A stretch of DNA of 64,000 nucleotides from Otariodibacter oris. GTDB taxonomy: Bacteria > Pseudomonadota > Gammaproteobacteria > Enterobacterales > Pasteurellaceae. The notes beneath the pieces were generated by a model. That model made no database searches. It saw only the letters and a program-made list of their open reading frames with translations, and was not told the DNA's origin. The translations under genes and the position numbers were made by a program. The stretch is from positions 1,069,262-1,133,261 of the forward strand of contig NZ_CP016604.1 of NCBI RefSeq assembly GCF_009684715.1, read 5' to 3'. Position 1 is the stretch's first letter, and the number at the start of each line of letters is the position of its first letter. This document shows, one piece after another, positions 21,204-30,542 of the stretch.

Positions 21204-21229
21204 AAAAAAGGGCCTTTATTAAAAGCCCT
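21204..21229 (-). terminator. Second terminator between tRNA-fMet and rimP
   Basis: On the minus strand AGGGCTTTT and AAAGGCCCT form a 9-bp stem with one G-T pair, followed by TTTTTTA. It lies 24 bases upstream of rimP, so it may control entry of transcription into the operon. Confidence 0.65.
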
Positions 21230-21259
21230 CTTAAAACAACAAAGCTGACTATCAGCCAC

Positions 21260-21295
21260 AAAAAAGCCCCAATCAACAACGCAGTCGAGGGGCTT
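21260..21295 (-). terminator. First terminator after tRNA-fMet
   Basis: On the minus strand AAGCCCC and GGGGCTT form a 7-bp GC-rich stem, followed by TTTTTTG. It ends the initiator tRNA transcript. An uptake signal AAGCGGT lies next to it at about 21299. Confidence 0.75.
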
Positions 21296-21386
21296 CCAAG
21301 CGGTTTGTTTAGATAAGCATTTTTAAATCACAAAGTACTTATAAAACAAAACTCACCGTTATAAACATAACGATGAGCCTTAAAAC

Positions 21387-21463
<77 letters not shown>

Positions 21464-21566
21464 TCTGATGTGGTGTATTATAGTGAATCCCAAAAAGATT
21501 GCAAGGCATTTTTTAGTATTTAGAATCAAATGTCCTTTTTTTAGGCATACTATTTACTCTAGATTA

Positions 21567-22586
21567 TTAGATATTCATTAAACGATATAAATCTGCATCT
21601 TTTCTATCTAAATAGTGAGAAGACTGAATTTTGCGAATAGTTCGTGAACGCCCTCTAATTAATAATGTTTCAGTCGTTGCCAAATTTCCTTTTCGTTTAA
21701 TGCCATTGAGCAAATCACCTGTTGTTATACCTGTTGCTGAGAAAACAAGGTTATCATCTCGAACCAAATCTTCTAATTTTAAAACTGCATTAATAGGTAC
21801 ATTCAACGCTTCACAACGAGAAATTTCTTTTTCAGCAAAGGCAAAGTTTTCTAATGTATTGCCTTTTACTTGGTTACGAGGAATGAGCTTAGCTTGCATA
21901 TCTCCGCCTAATGCTCTCACAGCAGCTGCTGCAACAATGCCCTCTGGCGCACCACCAATACCATATAACATATCTAGTTCAGCTTCAGGTAAACAGCATT
22001 GTACAGCAGCCGCCACATCGCCATCAGGAATTGCAATTACTCGCACACCTAATTGTTGCATCTCTGCAATAATTTTACCGTGTCTAGGCTTATCAAGGAT
22101 AGCCATGGTAAGTTGAGAAAGTAGTTTTCCTTTTTTTGATGCAACGCGACGAAGATTTTGCTCAAGGGATAGATTTAAATCAATCATTCCTTTGGCTTCG
22201 TTACCTACCACCATTTTTTCCATATACATATCAGGGGCTTTTAAAAAGGTTTCTTTCCCACCTGCAGCCAAAACAGAAAGTGCATTTGCTTGTCCTAAAG
22301 CTGTCATTCTTGTACCATCAATAGGATCTACAGCAATCGTAATTTCTTCATCTTCTGGGCGAGATAAGCCAATTTTTTCCCCGATATACAACATCGGAGC
22401 TTCATCAATTTCACCTTCGCCGATAACGACTTCACCTCGAATTTCCATCTGATTCAATATCAAACGCATAGCCTTAACAGCTGCATCATCAGCAGCATTT
22501 TTATTCCCCCGCCCTAGCCATGCAAATGCGGCTAGTGCAGCCGCTTCAGTTACACGAGAGAATTCAATAGAAAGAGATCGTTTCAT
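21567..22586 (-). CDS. glpX: Fructose-1,6-bisphosphatase, class II
   Basis: The 339-residue GlpX shows VIGEGEIDEAPMLYIGE, AVDPIDGTRMTALGQANA (the Li-sensitive phosphatase metal site) and YGIGGAPEGIVAAAAVRALGG. It performs the FBPase step of gluconeogenesis. It stands alone, 103 bases from tRNA-fMet and 67 bases from serC on the same strand. Confidence 0.96.
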   Translation of the reverse strand: MKRSLSIEFSRVTEAAALAAFAWLGRGNKNAADDAAVKAMRLILNQMEIRGEVVIGEGEIDEAPMLYIGEKIGLSRPEDEEITIAVDPIDGTRMTALGQANALSVLAAGGKETFLKAPDMYMEKMVVGNEAKGMIDLNLSLEQNLRRVASKKGKLLSQLTMAILDKPRHGKIIAEMQQLGVRVIAIPDGDVAAAVQCCLPEAELDMLYGIGGAPEGIVAAAAVRALGGDMQAKLIPRNQVKGNTLENFAFAEKEISRCEALNVPINAVLKLEDLVRDDNLVFSATGITTGDLLNGIKRKGNLATTETLLIRGRSRTIRKIQSSHYLDRKDADLYRLMNI

Positions 22587-22653
22587 CTTTAGCTCCTTAA
22601 GAGAAATGCTTTAAAAGAATGATTAAAAAGTAAGTATCAATTACTTGTGTTAA

Positions 22654-23736
22654 TTACTTATTGTCTTGTTCAAATTTTTGCATAAAAGCAATCAAAGCTT
22701 TAACACCTTCGATTGGCATTGCATTATAGATTGATGCACGCATTCCGCCCAATACTTTATGCCCTTTTAATGCTTGTAAGCCACAAGCGGTCGCTTCTGC
22801 AACAAATTTTGCATTTAATTCATCGTTGCCTGTCGTAAAAGTCACATTCATTAATGAACGATTTTCTTTTGCTACAGTATTGCGGTAAAAATCACTTTGA
22901 TCTAAATAGTCATACAATAATTTTGCTTTGGCTTGATTCACTTTTTCAATTGCTTTTACACCGCCTTGTTTTAATAAATATTTGAACACAAGGGAGCAAA
23001 GATACCACGCAAAAGTAGGAGGTGTGTTGATCATTGAATCACTTTTAGCTTGAGTTTCGTAATTCCAAATAGATGGCGTTGCTTTTCTTGCTCGACCAAT
23101 TAAATCTTCACGAATGATTACGATGGTAATTCCAGCAGGACCTAGATTCTTTTGCGCGCCTGCGTAAATGATACCAAATTTTGAAATATCGATTTGACGA
23201 GAAAGGATAGTTGAAGACATATCTGCGACTAGTACCGTATTACCTACTTCTGGCACATCAAAAATCTCAACACCGCTAATTGTTTCATTTGGGCAATAAT
23301 GAACATAATCATATTGATCGGCAATACCTGTAAAATCGAGCGATTTAATTTTAAGCGTATCGCCATCTTCTAATATATTTAATTCATCCACGTCACAGAA
23401 TAAACGCGCCTCTTTAGCTGCTGTTGCAGACCAATGCCCACTATTTAGATATAATGCTTTGCCTTTTTCACCAATAAGATTCATTGGGATCGCAGAAAAT
23501 TGCCCTCTAGCACCACCTTGTAAAAATAGAATTTTGTAATTATCAGGAATATTGTATAACTGACGAAAATCTTTATCCGCTTGTGTTACTAGTTCCATAA
23601 ATAGTTTACTGCGGTGACTAATTTCCATCACAGAAGTTTGCTGATCTTGCCAATTTAATAATTCTTGTTGTGCCTGTTCTAATACCGCTTTTGGCATCAT
23701 TGCAGGACCTGCACTAAAGTTAAAAACTGAATTCAT
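22654..23736 (-). CDS. serC: Phosphoserine aminotransferase
   Basis: The 360-residue class V aminotransferase begins VFNFSAGPAMMPKAVLEQAQQEL; the PLP lysine is in IYAGAQKNLGPAG and the C-terminus has GLQALKGHKVLGGMRASIYNAMP. It makes 3-phosphoserine for serine synthesis and a related step for pyridoxal phosphate. An uptake signal ACAAGCGGT lies inside the gene near 22784. Confidence 0.97.
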   Translation of the reverse strand: MNSVFNFSAGPAMMPKAVLEQAQQELLNWQDQQTSVMEISHRSKLFMELVTQADKDFRQLYNIPDNYKILFLQGGARGQFSAIPMNLIGEKGKALYLNSGHWSATAAKEARLFCDVDELNILEDGDTLKIKSLDFTGIADQYDYVHYCPNETISGVEIFDVPEVGNTVLVADMSSTILSRQIDISKFGIIYAGAQKNLGPAGITIVIIREDLIGRARKATPSIWNYETQAKSDSMINTPPTFAWYLCSLVFKYLLKQGGVKAIEKVNQAKAKLLYDYLDQSDFYRNTVAKENRSLMNVTFTTGNDELNAKFVAEATACGLQALKGHKVLGGMRASIYNAMPIEGVKALIAFMQKFEQDNK

Positions 23737-23811
23737 GATATTTCCCTTTTTTGATCATAACCCTTGCATTCTAGCGAAAAAAAGACACGGATTGAAGATT
23801 CTTAAATAAAT

Positions 23812-23840
23812 AAAAAAATGGTGTGAAACTATTCACACCA
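23812..23840 (-). terminator. Terminator of pepP
   Basis: TGGTGTGAA at 23819-23827 and TTCACACCA at 23832-23840 form a 9-bp stem with a 4-base loop; on the minus strand TTTTTTTATTT follows. Confidence 0.85.
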
Positions 23841-23853
23841 CTTATTTTTAATC

Positions 23854-25155
23854 TTAAGCCGATTGAGCCATTATTGCTTCAATTTCATCCATTTCTTTTG
23901 GCACAGCAGTCGTCAAATTTTTATTACCATATTCTGTAATTAATAAATTATCTTCTATTCTAACACCAATCCCTTTATATTGTTCTGGCACATCCGCATC
24001 AGGTGAAATATAAAGCCCTGGTTCAACAGTAAGAACCATACCAGGCTCTAATGGTCTGTCTCTTTCAGTACCGTAATTTCCGACATCGTGTACATCCAAT
24101 CCTAACCAATGTCCTAAACCGTGCATGTAAAACTGACGATAGGCTTTATCTGCTAACAACTGTTCAACATCACCTTTTAATACACCCAAGCGAACTAAGC
24201 CTTCTACCATAATGCGACAGACTTTTTCATTAGCAATTTTAATTGAACTGTTAGGAACGAGTAACTCTATGGCGGCTTTCATTGAATCCAAAACGATCTG
24301 ATATATTTCACGTTGAGCGGGTGAGAATTTTCCATTTACGGGGAATGTTCTAGAAATATCGCCTGCATACATAGCAAATTCTGCTCCTGAGTCAATCAGT
24401 AACAAATCACCATCTTTTAATACTTGATCATTTTCTGTGTAATGTAAAATACAACCATTATGCCCCCCTGCTACAATGTGATTATAAGCAGGGAATCTAG
24501 CCCCAAAGCGAGAAAATTCGTATTGTAACTCCCCTTCAATTTCCATTTCATAGCGATTAGGACGAGTTTGTTTCATTGCTCGAATATGCCCTAGAGCAGA
24601 AATCTGCCCTGCTTGTTGCATTAACGCAATTTCATTTTTGGATTTAAACAAACGCATTTCAGAGAGCATTGGTTGCCAATCAATTACATTATCCCAATCA
24701 ATACTGAATGTTTTAGATACAATCTTATCCCCCCACTCTTGCAAACCTTTTGCATAATAACAAGCGGTAAGATCTCTCAATTTTTTTGCAAAAATAGCAT
24801 CGATATCATCAATATTATATGCTTCATCAATATTTAATTGCTGTGGGGCTGCAATAGTACCTAAACGACGTCCATGCCATGTTTCCATTTCAGGATTTTT
24901 CTCACGTAAGAAAATAATACTTTCATTTTTTTCTGCTGCTTTAATCAATAATAAGACTGATTTAGGTTCTGCAAATCCCGTCAGATACCAAAAGTAACTA
25001 TCGGGGCGGAATAAATATTCATTATCACTATTGCGACGCTTTTCTGTTTCTGTAAAAACAATTAATGCAGAGTTATCTTGCATTTGTTCAAATACACGTT
25101 GGCGTCTTTCTATAAATTCACTATCTGGTAATTTTTGAAGATAAGCTAAATCCAT
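23854..25155 (-). CDS. pepP: Xaa-Pro aminopeptidase
   Basis: The 433-residue M24 metallopeptidase has an N-terminal AMP_N domain (FLREKNPEMETWHGRRLG) and a pita-bread catalytic domain. The dimetal ligands are in LIDSGAEFAMYAGDISRTFP (two Asp), HGLGHWLGLDVHD (His), TVEPGLYI (Glu) and RIEDNLL (Glu). It removes an N-terminal residue before proline. In E. coli it is followed by ubiH; here serC follows. It is divergent from mazG. Confidence 0.96.
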   Translation of the reverse strand: MDLAYLQKLPDSEFIERRQRVFEQMQDNSALIVFTETEKRRNSDNEYLFRPDSYFWYLTGFAEPKSVLLLIKAAEKNESIIFLREKNPEMETWHGRRLGTIAAPQQLNIDEAYNIDDIDAIFAKKLRDLTACYYAKGLQEWGDKIVSKTFSIDWDNVIDWQPMLSEMRLFKSKNEIALMQQAGQISALGHIRAMKQTRPNRYEMEIEGELQYEFSRFGARFPAYNHIVAGGHNGCILHYTENDQVLKDGDLLLIDSGAEFAMYAGDISRTFPVNGKFSPAQREIYQIVLDSMKAAIELLVPNSSIKIANEKVCRIMVEGLVRLGVLKGDVEQLLADKAYRQFYMHGLGHWLGLDVHDVGNYGTERDRPLEPGMVLTVEPGLYISPDADVPEQYKGIGVRIEDNLLITEYGNKNLTTAVPKEMDEIEAIMAQSA

Positions 25156-25296
25156 TTTAATCTCCTACTAAATCTGGGTAAAAAATAATTAAAATTTTGA
25201 TAAATTATAGCATGAAAAATAAAACTCACTTTATAAATTATTGGACAATCTCCATCGGTAAAGAGAGAATAAAATAACAGATTTAAGGAGATTATT

Positions 25297-26079
25297 ATGA
25301 TAACGATTGAACAATTCCAAAATGTTGTAGCTAAGCTGAGAGATCCCGTATCAGGCTGTCCTTGGGACATCAAACAAAATTTTGACTCAATGCTTCCTCA
25401 TCTTTTAGAAGAAACCTATGAAGTCGCTGAAGCTATTCACACTCAAGATCGCTCATCTCTACGCGAGGAATTGGGCGATTTATTGCTACAAGTCGTATTT
25501 CTTAGCCAATTAGCTAAAGAAGAAGGTTCATTTACATTCCAGGATGTCCTTAATGATATCCATGATAAATTGATTTATCGACATCCCCATGTATTTGGAA
25601 ATGAATCAGCAAAAAATAGCGAAGAAGCACTAAAGCATTGGGAACAGCAAAAATCCAATGAAGCTAAAAGGAAAGAACAAGAATCTATTCTTGATGATCT
25701 TCCTTTTGCTCTCCCTGCTTTAACAAGAGCACAAAAAATACAAAAACGTTGTGCTAACGTAGGATTTGATTGGGAAAAACCGCAAGATGTTTTTGATAAG
25801 GTCCAAGAAGAATTAGCAGAAGTACAAGAAGAAATGAATCGAAAAGATTTATTACCTGAAAAATTAAATGAAGAATTAGGTGATTTGCTTTTTGCAACTG
25901 TAAATCTTTGTAGACATTATAATTTTGATGCTGAAACGAGTTTACGCAATGCCAATATCAAATTTGAAAATCGTTTTAAGAAAATTGAAAAGATCTTGAA
26001 ATCAGAAGGAAAAAATTTGAATACTACCTCACTTGCAGAATTAGATATTTTATGGAATAGAATAAAAACTATGGAATAA
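25297..26079 (+). CDS. mazG: Nucleoside triphosphate pyrophosphohydrolase MazG
   Basis: The 260-residue protein carries two MazG repeats. Each has the EExxE and ELGD metal-binding pattern: HLLEETYEVAEAI with LREELGDLLLQVV near 35-70, and EELAEVQEE with EELGDLLFATVNL near 175-205. It degrades non-canonical NTPs and in E. coli also lowers ppGpp. AAGGAG precedes the start. cpxRA follows 68 bases downstream on the same strand. Confidence 0.95.
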   Translation: MITIEQFQNVVAKLRDPVSGCPWDIKQNFDSMLPHLLEETYEVAEAIHTQDRSSLREELGDLLLQVVFLSQLAKEEGSFTFQDVLNDIHDKLIYRHPHVFGNESAKNSEEALKHWEQQKSNEAKRKEQESILDDLPFALPALTRAQKIQKRCANVGFDWEKPQDVFDKVQEELAEVQEEMNRKDLLPEKLNEELGDLLFATVNLCRHYNFDAETSLRNANIKFENRFKKIEKILKSEGKNLNTTSLAELDILWNRIKTME

Positions 26080-26147
26080 ATAAGCAAATTTATGTAAAGT
26101 AAGCATGATTTTTACAATTTATAAAGCAACAACTAGGATAGAATCAA

Positions 26148-26879
26148 ATGGAAAAAATGCCGACATCTAAAATTTTACTTGTTGATGATGATATAGAATT
26201 AACAGAACTCCTTGCTGAATTATTATCACTAGAAGGATTTTATATTCAAGTTGTACATAATGGACAAGAAGCACTAAATAAATTGGAATCAGAAAGTTAT
26301 GATATTATATTATTAGATGTCATGATGCCAGTGCTAAATGGGATTGAAACTTTAAAAAGAGTTCGTCAAAAATATACTCTCCCTGTTCTTATGTTAAGTG
26401 CTAGAGATGATGAAATTGATCGTGTATTAGGTCTAGAACTTGGCGCAGATGACTATTTACCTAAGCCATTTAATGATCGAGAATTAGTTGCTCGAATTAA
26501 AGCTATTTTACGTCGTACTGGTTCTGTTGAGGGATTAACTGACCATTTATCAGAAATAGAAGAAAAAGAACAAAAAAAATTACAATTCGGTGGAGTGGAA
26601 CTTCATCCTGGAAGACAGCAAGCCATATATAATGGTGAAGATTTAGATTTAACTGGTACAGAATTTGCTTTATTACAAATATTAATAAGTCATCCTGGTC
26701 AAATTCTATCTAGAGAGTTACTGAGCTTAGAAATTTTAGGAAAACGTTTAACTCCTTATGATCGAGCAATTGATATGCACATTTCAAATTTACGCAAAAA
26801 ATTACCAGAGCGTGATGATAATCTACCTTGGTTTAAAACTCTGAGAGGAAGAGGATATCTTCTTGTTACCGAAAAATAA
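26148..26879 (+). CDS. cpxR: Envelope-stress response regulator CpxR
   Basis: The 243-residue OmpR-class regulator has the acidic pocket VDDD (residues 12-15), phospho-acceptor Asp57 in LLDVMMP, and the linker GLELGADDYLPKPFNDRELVARI, shared almost exactly with E. coli CpxR. The C-terminal winged helix has LTGTEFALLQIL and DMHISNLRKKL. It is followed by its sensor cpxA; no cpxP is found here. Confidence 0.95.
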   Translation: MEKMPTSKILLVDDDIELTELLAELLSLEGFYIQVVHNGQEALNKLESESYDIILLDVMMPVLNGIETLKRVRQKYTLPVLMLSARDDEIDRVLGLELGADDYLPKPFNDRELVARIKAILRRTGSVEGLTDHLSEIEEKEQKKLQFGGVELHPGRQQAIYNGEDLDLTGTEFALLQILISHPGQILSRELLSLEILGKRLTPYDRAIDMHISNLRKKLPERDDNLPWFKTLRGRGYLLVTEK

Positions 26880-26921
26880 ATGAAAAGGTAGTTTCTTATC
26901 ATTAGAGAAACTATTCTTTTA

Positions 26922-28340
26922 ATGATTAGATTAAATGATATGATTAAATTTTGGAATAAAATTAAAACATTACATACTTATTTTGTTTATCAAATTTTTG
27001 TATCTTTTGTTGTAATTGTTTCTCTTATGATAGGTATTGCACTTATCTTACCAAACTTTGATGCTCGAGTATTTAATCCTATTGAAAAAAGAGAATTAGT
27101 ATTTTTTCAAAATGAGAGTATTAATACTCAATTAGAATACAATTTAGATGAGTTATTCAGAAGAAATCTGACGGTTTCTACAATTAATGGATTTGATGTT
27201 ATACTTTTTGACCCAATTACTCAAAAAATAAGTGGCGTAAGTAATTCAGATTTAAATATATTATATGCCTTTATTTTAGAAGCCCAAGATCCCGAAAAAC
27301 CATTACAACGTCGATTTGACTCTTTAGAAATTTATGGACCATTTGTTATAGAATCAAGTAGCCGAAGCTATTATCAGTATTTTATTATACAGACGGATGA
27401 ACAAATTTCTTTTATTGATAAGGTATTTGATCGAATTTTTGATTCCCCTCTTTTAATGCTGATTTTACTACTGCTCATGTCACTACCTCTCTTATTATGG
27501 TTATCAATGAGAATGGCAAAACCAGTGAAAGCTTTACGTTTATCAGCTGATGCAGTTGCTAGAGGCAATTTAGTTGTTAATCCTAAATTAGAAAATGAAG
27601 GAATTCATGAGCTCAGATTAGTGGGAAACAGTTTTAATAAGATGATAAGATCTCTACAAGAACTGACAACGTATCAGCAACGTTTGCTCTCTGATATTTC
27701 TCATGAATTAAAAACCCCATTAACGAGAATGCAATTAGCAGTATCTTTATTGAGACTGAGAAATGGGGAATCTAATGAACTGACTCGAATTAGTAATGAA
27801 ATTCAGAAATTAGATACCATGATACATGATTTACTCTCCTTATCTAGAAATCAATTAAATCAACACATTAATAGAGAGATTTTTCAAATTAATAAAATTT
27901 GGGAAGATGTGTTTGAAGACGCAAAATTTGAAATAGAGCAAAATAAGTTAAGCTTTTCTACAGATATAGATATTAGTGAATCATCCCAATACTATATTAA
28001 TGGTAATCTCTCTGCACTTTCTAGTGCGGTAGAAAATGTGATTAGAAATGCGCAAAAATATGCACAGACCTTAATTGCCGTCAAAATATATATTGAAAAA
28101 AATTGGCTTATTATTACAGTTGATGATGATGGAATAGGTGTACCTGAAGATCAATACGAAGAGATCTTTAGACCTTTTGCTAGAGTACAAGAAGATAGAG
28201 CAAGGCAAACAGGGGGAACTGGATTAGGGTTGGCTATAGTTTCTAATGCTGTAAATCAACATTCTGGCTCTGTTATTGCAGAAAAAAGCCATCTTGGAGG
28301 ACTTAGAATAAAAATAGAGTTGCCTCTATGGTTTGACTAA
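26922..28340 (+). CDS. cpxA: Envelope-stress sensor histidine kinase CpxA
   Basis: The 472-residue kinase has transmembrane helices at about 20-45 and 170-195 around a periplasmic sensor domain, a HAMP segment (about 195-245), the H-box SDISHELKTPLTR with His261, the N-box NVIRNAQKYA and the G boxes DDGIGVP and GGTGLGLAIV. A second ATG at 26940 could equally be the start; neither has a clear ribosome site. It senses envelope damage and phosphorylates CpxR. Confidence 0.94.
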   Translation: MIRLNDMIKFWNKIKTLHTYFVYQIFVSFVVIVSLMIGIALILPNFDARVFNPIEKRELVFFQNESINTQLEYNLDELFRRNLTVSTINGFDVILFDPITQKISGVSNSDLNILYAFILEAQDPEKPLQRRFDSLEIYGPFVIESSSRSYYQYFIIQTDEQISFIDKVFDRIFDSPLLMLILLLLMSLPLLLWLSMRMAKPVKALRLSADAVARGNLVVNPKLENEGIHELRLVGNSFNKMIRSLQELTTYQQRLLSDISHELKTPLTRMQLAVSLLRLRNGESNELTRISNEIQKLDTMIHDLLSLSRNQLNQHINREIFQINKIWEDVFEDAKFEIEQNKLSFSTDIDISESSQYYINGNLSALSSAVENVIRNAQKYAQTLIAVKIYIEKNWLIITVDDDGIGVPEDQYEEIFRPFARVQEDRARQTGGTGLGLAIVSNAVNQHSGSVIAEKSHLGGLRIKIELPLWFD

Positions 28341-28361
28341 CTACTATAATTAAGGAATGTC

Positions 28362-29135
28362 ATGATATTAACAAACCTAGAACTGGAATGCATTTTAAAT
28401 GAAAAATTAAGTAGTTCTATGATTTCTGATTATGCACCAAATGGATTACAAGTTGAAGGGAAATCAGAAATAAGAAAGATTGTTACTGGCGTAACAGCCT
28501 CACTCCCTTTAATACAAGCAGCTATTGAACGAAATGCTGATGCTATATTGGTTCATCATGGCTATTTCTGGAAAAATGAGAATCCATGTATTAGAGGAAT
28601 GAAAGGGCGAAGAATCAAAGAATTATTAACACATGATATTAACTTGTTTGGCTATCATTTACCTTTGGATGTACATCCGGAATTAGGTAATAATGCACAA
28701 TTAGCAAAATGTATTGGGGTAACTAATTTGCAAGGGCTTGAAGATAAACCTTATTCTATCCCTGTCTATGGTGAGCTAGAGAGTCCAATTTCTGCACATG
28801 ATTTAAAGCTAAAATTAACATCCTTATTAAAACATCAAGTTATTTTATGTGATGAATTTATTGATCAATATCCTTCCAAATTGATAAAAACTGTTGGTAT
28901 TTGTACTGGTGGCGGACAAGGATATATTGACCTCGCAGCAAGTAAAGGTATCGATGCATTTATTAGCGGTGAAATTTCTGAACAAACTACTCATTCAGCA
29001 AGGGAGCAAGGAATTTATTATTTTGCTTGTGGCCACCATGCAACCGAACGAGGTGGAATTAAAGCATTGGGCGAATGGCTCTCAGATGAATATAATATAA
29101 ATGTAGAATTTATCGATATAAATAATCCCGCATAA
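28362..29135 (+). CDS. ybgI: Nif3-family dinuclear metal-centre protein (YbgI)
   Basis: The 257-residue protein has the metal-site motifs of the NIF3 family: LVHHGYFWKNE with its two His, GYHLPLDVHPELGNNAQLA, and the late GHHATERGG with His and Glu. Family members form toroidal hexamers of unsettled enzymatic role. It starts 21 bases after cpxA, so it may be read from the cpx transcript. An annotation as GTP cyclohydrolase type 2 would be a family-name carry-over. Confidence 0.92.
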   Translation: MILTNLELECILNEKLSSSMISDYAPNGLQVEGKSEIRKIVTGVTASLPLIQAAIERNADAILVHHGYFWKNENPCIRGMKGRRIKELLTHDINLFGYHLPLDVHPELGNNAQLAKCIGVTNLQGLEDKPYSIPVYGELESPISAHDLKLKLTSLLKHQVILCDEFIDQYPSKLIKTVGICTGGGQGYIDLAASKGIDAFISGEISEQTTHSAREQGIYYFACGHHATERGGIKALGEWLSDEYNINVEFIDINNPA

Positions 29136-29155
29136 TAAACAATTTTTTATCAAAA

Positions 29156-29190
29156 AATAAAAAGGAGATAAGTAATCTATCTCCTTTTTT
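29156..29190. terminator. Bidirectional terminator between ybgI and gltA
   Basis: AAAGGAGATA at 29161-29170 pairs with TATCTCCTTT at 29178-29187; an A run precedes and a T run follows, so both convergent transcripts can end here. Confidence 0.85.
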
Positions 29191-29194
29191 CTAA

Positions 29195-30484
29195 TTAAGC
29201 TTTTTCTATATGACGTTCTTTATGTCCAGTATAAATCTGACGAGGACGTACAATTTTCAAACTATCTGTTTCATGATGCATTTCTTTCCAGTTAGCAATC
29301 CACCCTACTGTTCTTGCGAGAGCAAATATTACTGTAAACATAGATGTTGGAATACCTATTGCTTGCAGAATAATACCTGAATAGAAATCTACATTTGGAT
29401 ACAATTTTCTTTCAATAAAGTACGGATCACTTAATGCTATACGCTCTAATTCCATTGCGACTTCAAGTAATGGTGTATTTATACCAAGTTCACCTAATAC
29501 TTCATGACAAGTTTCTCTCATTACTTTTGCTCTAGGATCGTAGTTTTTATAAACTCGATGACCAAATCCCATTAAACGGAATGGATCATTTTTATCTTTA
29601 GCTCTAGCAATGTATTCTGGAATACGATCAACAGTACCAATTTCTTCAAGTATTTTAATACAAGCTTCATTAGCCCCACCGTGAGCTGGCCCCCAAAGTG
29701 ATGCAATCCCAGCTGCAATACAAGCAAAAGGATTTGGTCCAGAAGATGCCACACTACGTACAGATGATGTTGAAGCATTTTGCTCATGATCCGCATGTAA
29801 TGTAAAAATACGATCCATAGCTTTTTCAAGAACAGGATTAACTTCATATGGTTCACAAGGTGTTGCAAACATCATATATAAGAAATTTCCCGCATAAGAT
29901 AAGTTATTCTGAGGATACATAAACGGGCGGCCAATATTATATTTATAACACATTGCCGCCAATGTTGGCATTTTTGCTAATAAGCGTACAGCTGTTTTCT
30001 CACGAGATTCTTCTGTATCATCTAACATATCGTGATAAAAGGCAGCCAAAGCACTACTTGCAGCACACATAATTGCCATTGGATGTGAATCTCGACGGAA
30101 TCCTTGGAATAAACGAGTAAACTGTTCATTAACCATATAATGAGAAGAGATTTCTTTTTTAAATGTATCTAATTGCTCTGGGGTTGGCAACTCTCCTTCT
30201 AACAATAAGTAACAAACATCTAAATAGCTCTTTTGCATAGCTAACTCATCAATAGGATAGCCTCTATGTAACAAGATGCCTTGATTACCATCGATATAAG
30301 TAATACTAGATTCACATAATGCTGTTGATGTAAGGCCTTGATCATAGGTAAATAATTTTTCTTTTTGCAAAGATTCAACACCGATAGCATCGTAGCCTAA
30401 ATTACTTTGATACACAGGCAATTCAAATGTGCGCCCATCGCTCAAATGTAACTCAGCTTTTAATGTTGGATGTAGTTTTGGCAT
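29195..30484 (-). CDS. gltA: Citrate synthase (type II)
   Basis: The 429-residue protein shows [20 protein letters not shown], the active-site His in [28 protein letters not shown] and the catalytic Asp in NVDFYSGI. It condenses oxaloacetate and acetyl-CoA. Length and the N-terminal beta domain indicate the NADH-sensitive hexameric type of Gram-negatives. acnB lies upstream on the same strand with 58 bases between. Confidence 0.97.
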   Translation of the reverse strand: MPKLHPTLKAELHLSDGRTFELPVYQSNLGYDAIGVESLQKEKLFTYDQGLTSTALCESSITYIDGNQGILLHRGYPIDELAMQKSYLDVCYLLLEGELPTPEQLDTFKKEISSHYMVNEQFTRLFQGFRRDSHPMAIMCAASSALAAFYHDMLDDTEESREKTAVRLLAKMPTLAAMCYKYNIGRPFMYPQNNLSYAGNFLYMMFATPCEPYEVNPVLEKAMDRIFTLHADHEQNASTSSVRSVASSGPNPFACIAAGIASLWGPAHGGANEACIKILEEIGTVDRIPEYIARAKDKNDPFRLMGFGHRVYKNYDPRAKVMRETCHEVLGELGINTPLLEVAMELERIALSDPYFIERKLYPNVDFYSGIILQAIGIPTSMFTVIFALARTVGWIANWKEMHHETDSLKIVRPRQIYTGHKERHIEKA

Positions 30485-30542
30485 ATCAATCCCCTTTTAG
30501 TTATAATTTTTTAATTAAAATAATATTACAGTTCAATTTTTC

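Noticed and set aside
26090..26120. CpxR box upstream of cpxR (GTAAA repeats)
   Set aside because: Only one good GTAAA half-site at 26095; the second is not at the 5-base spacing.
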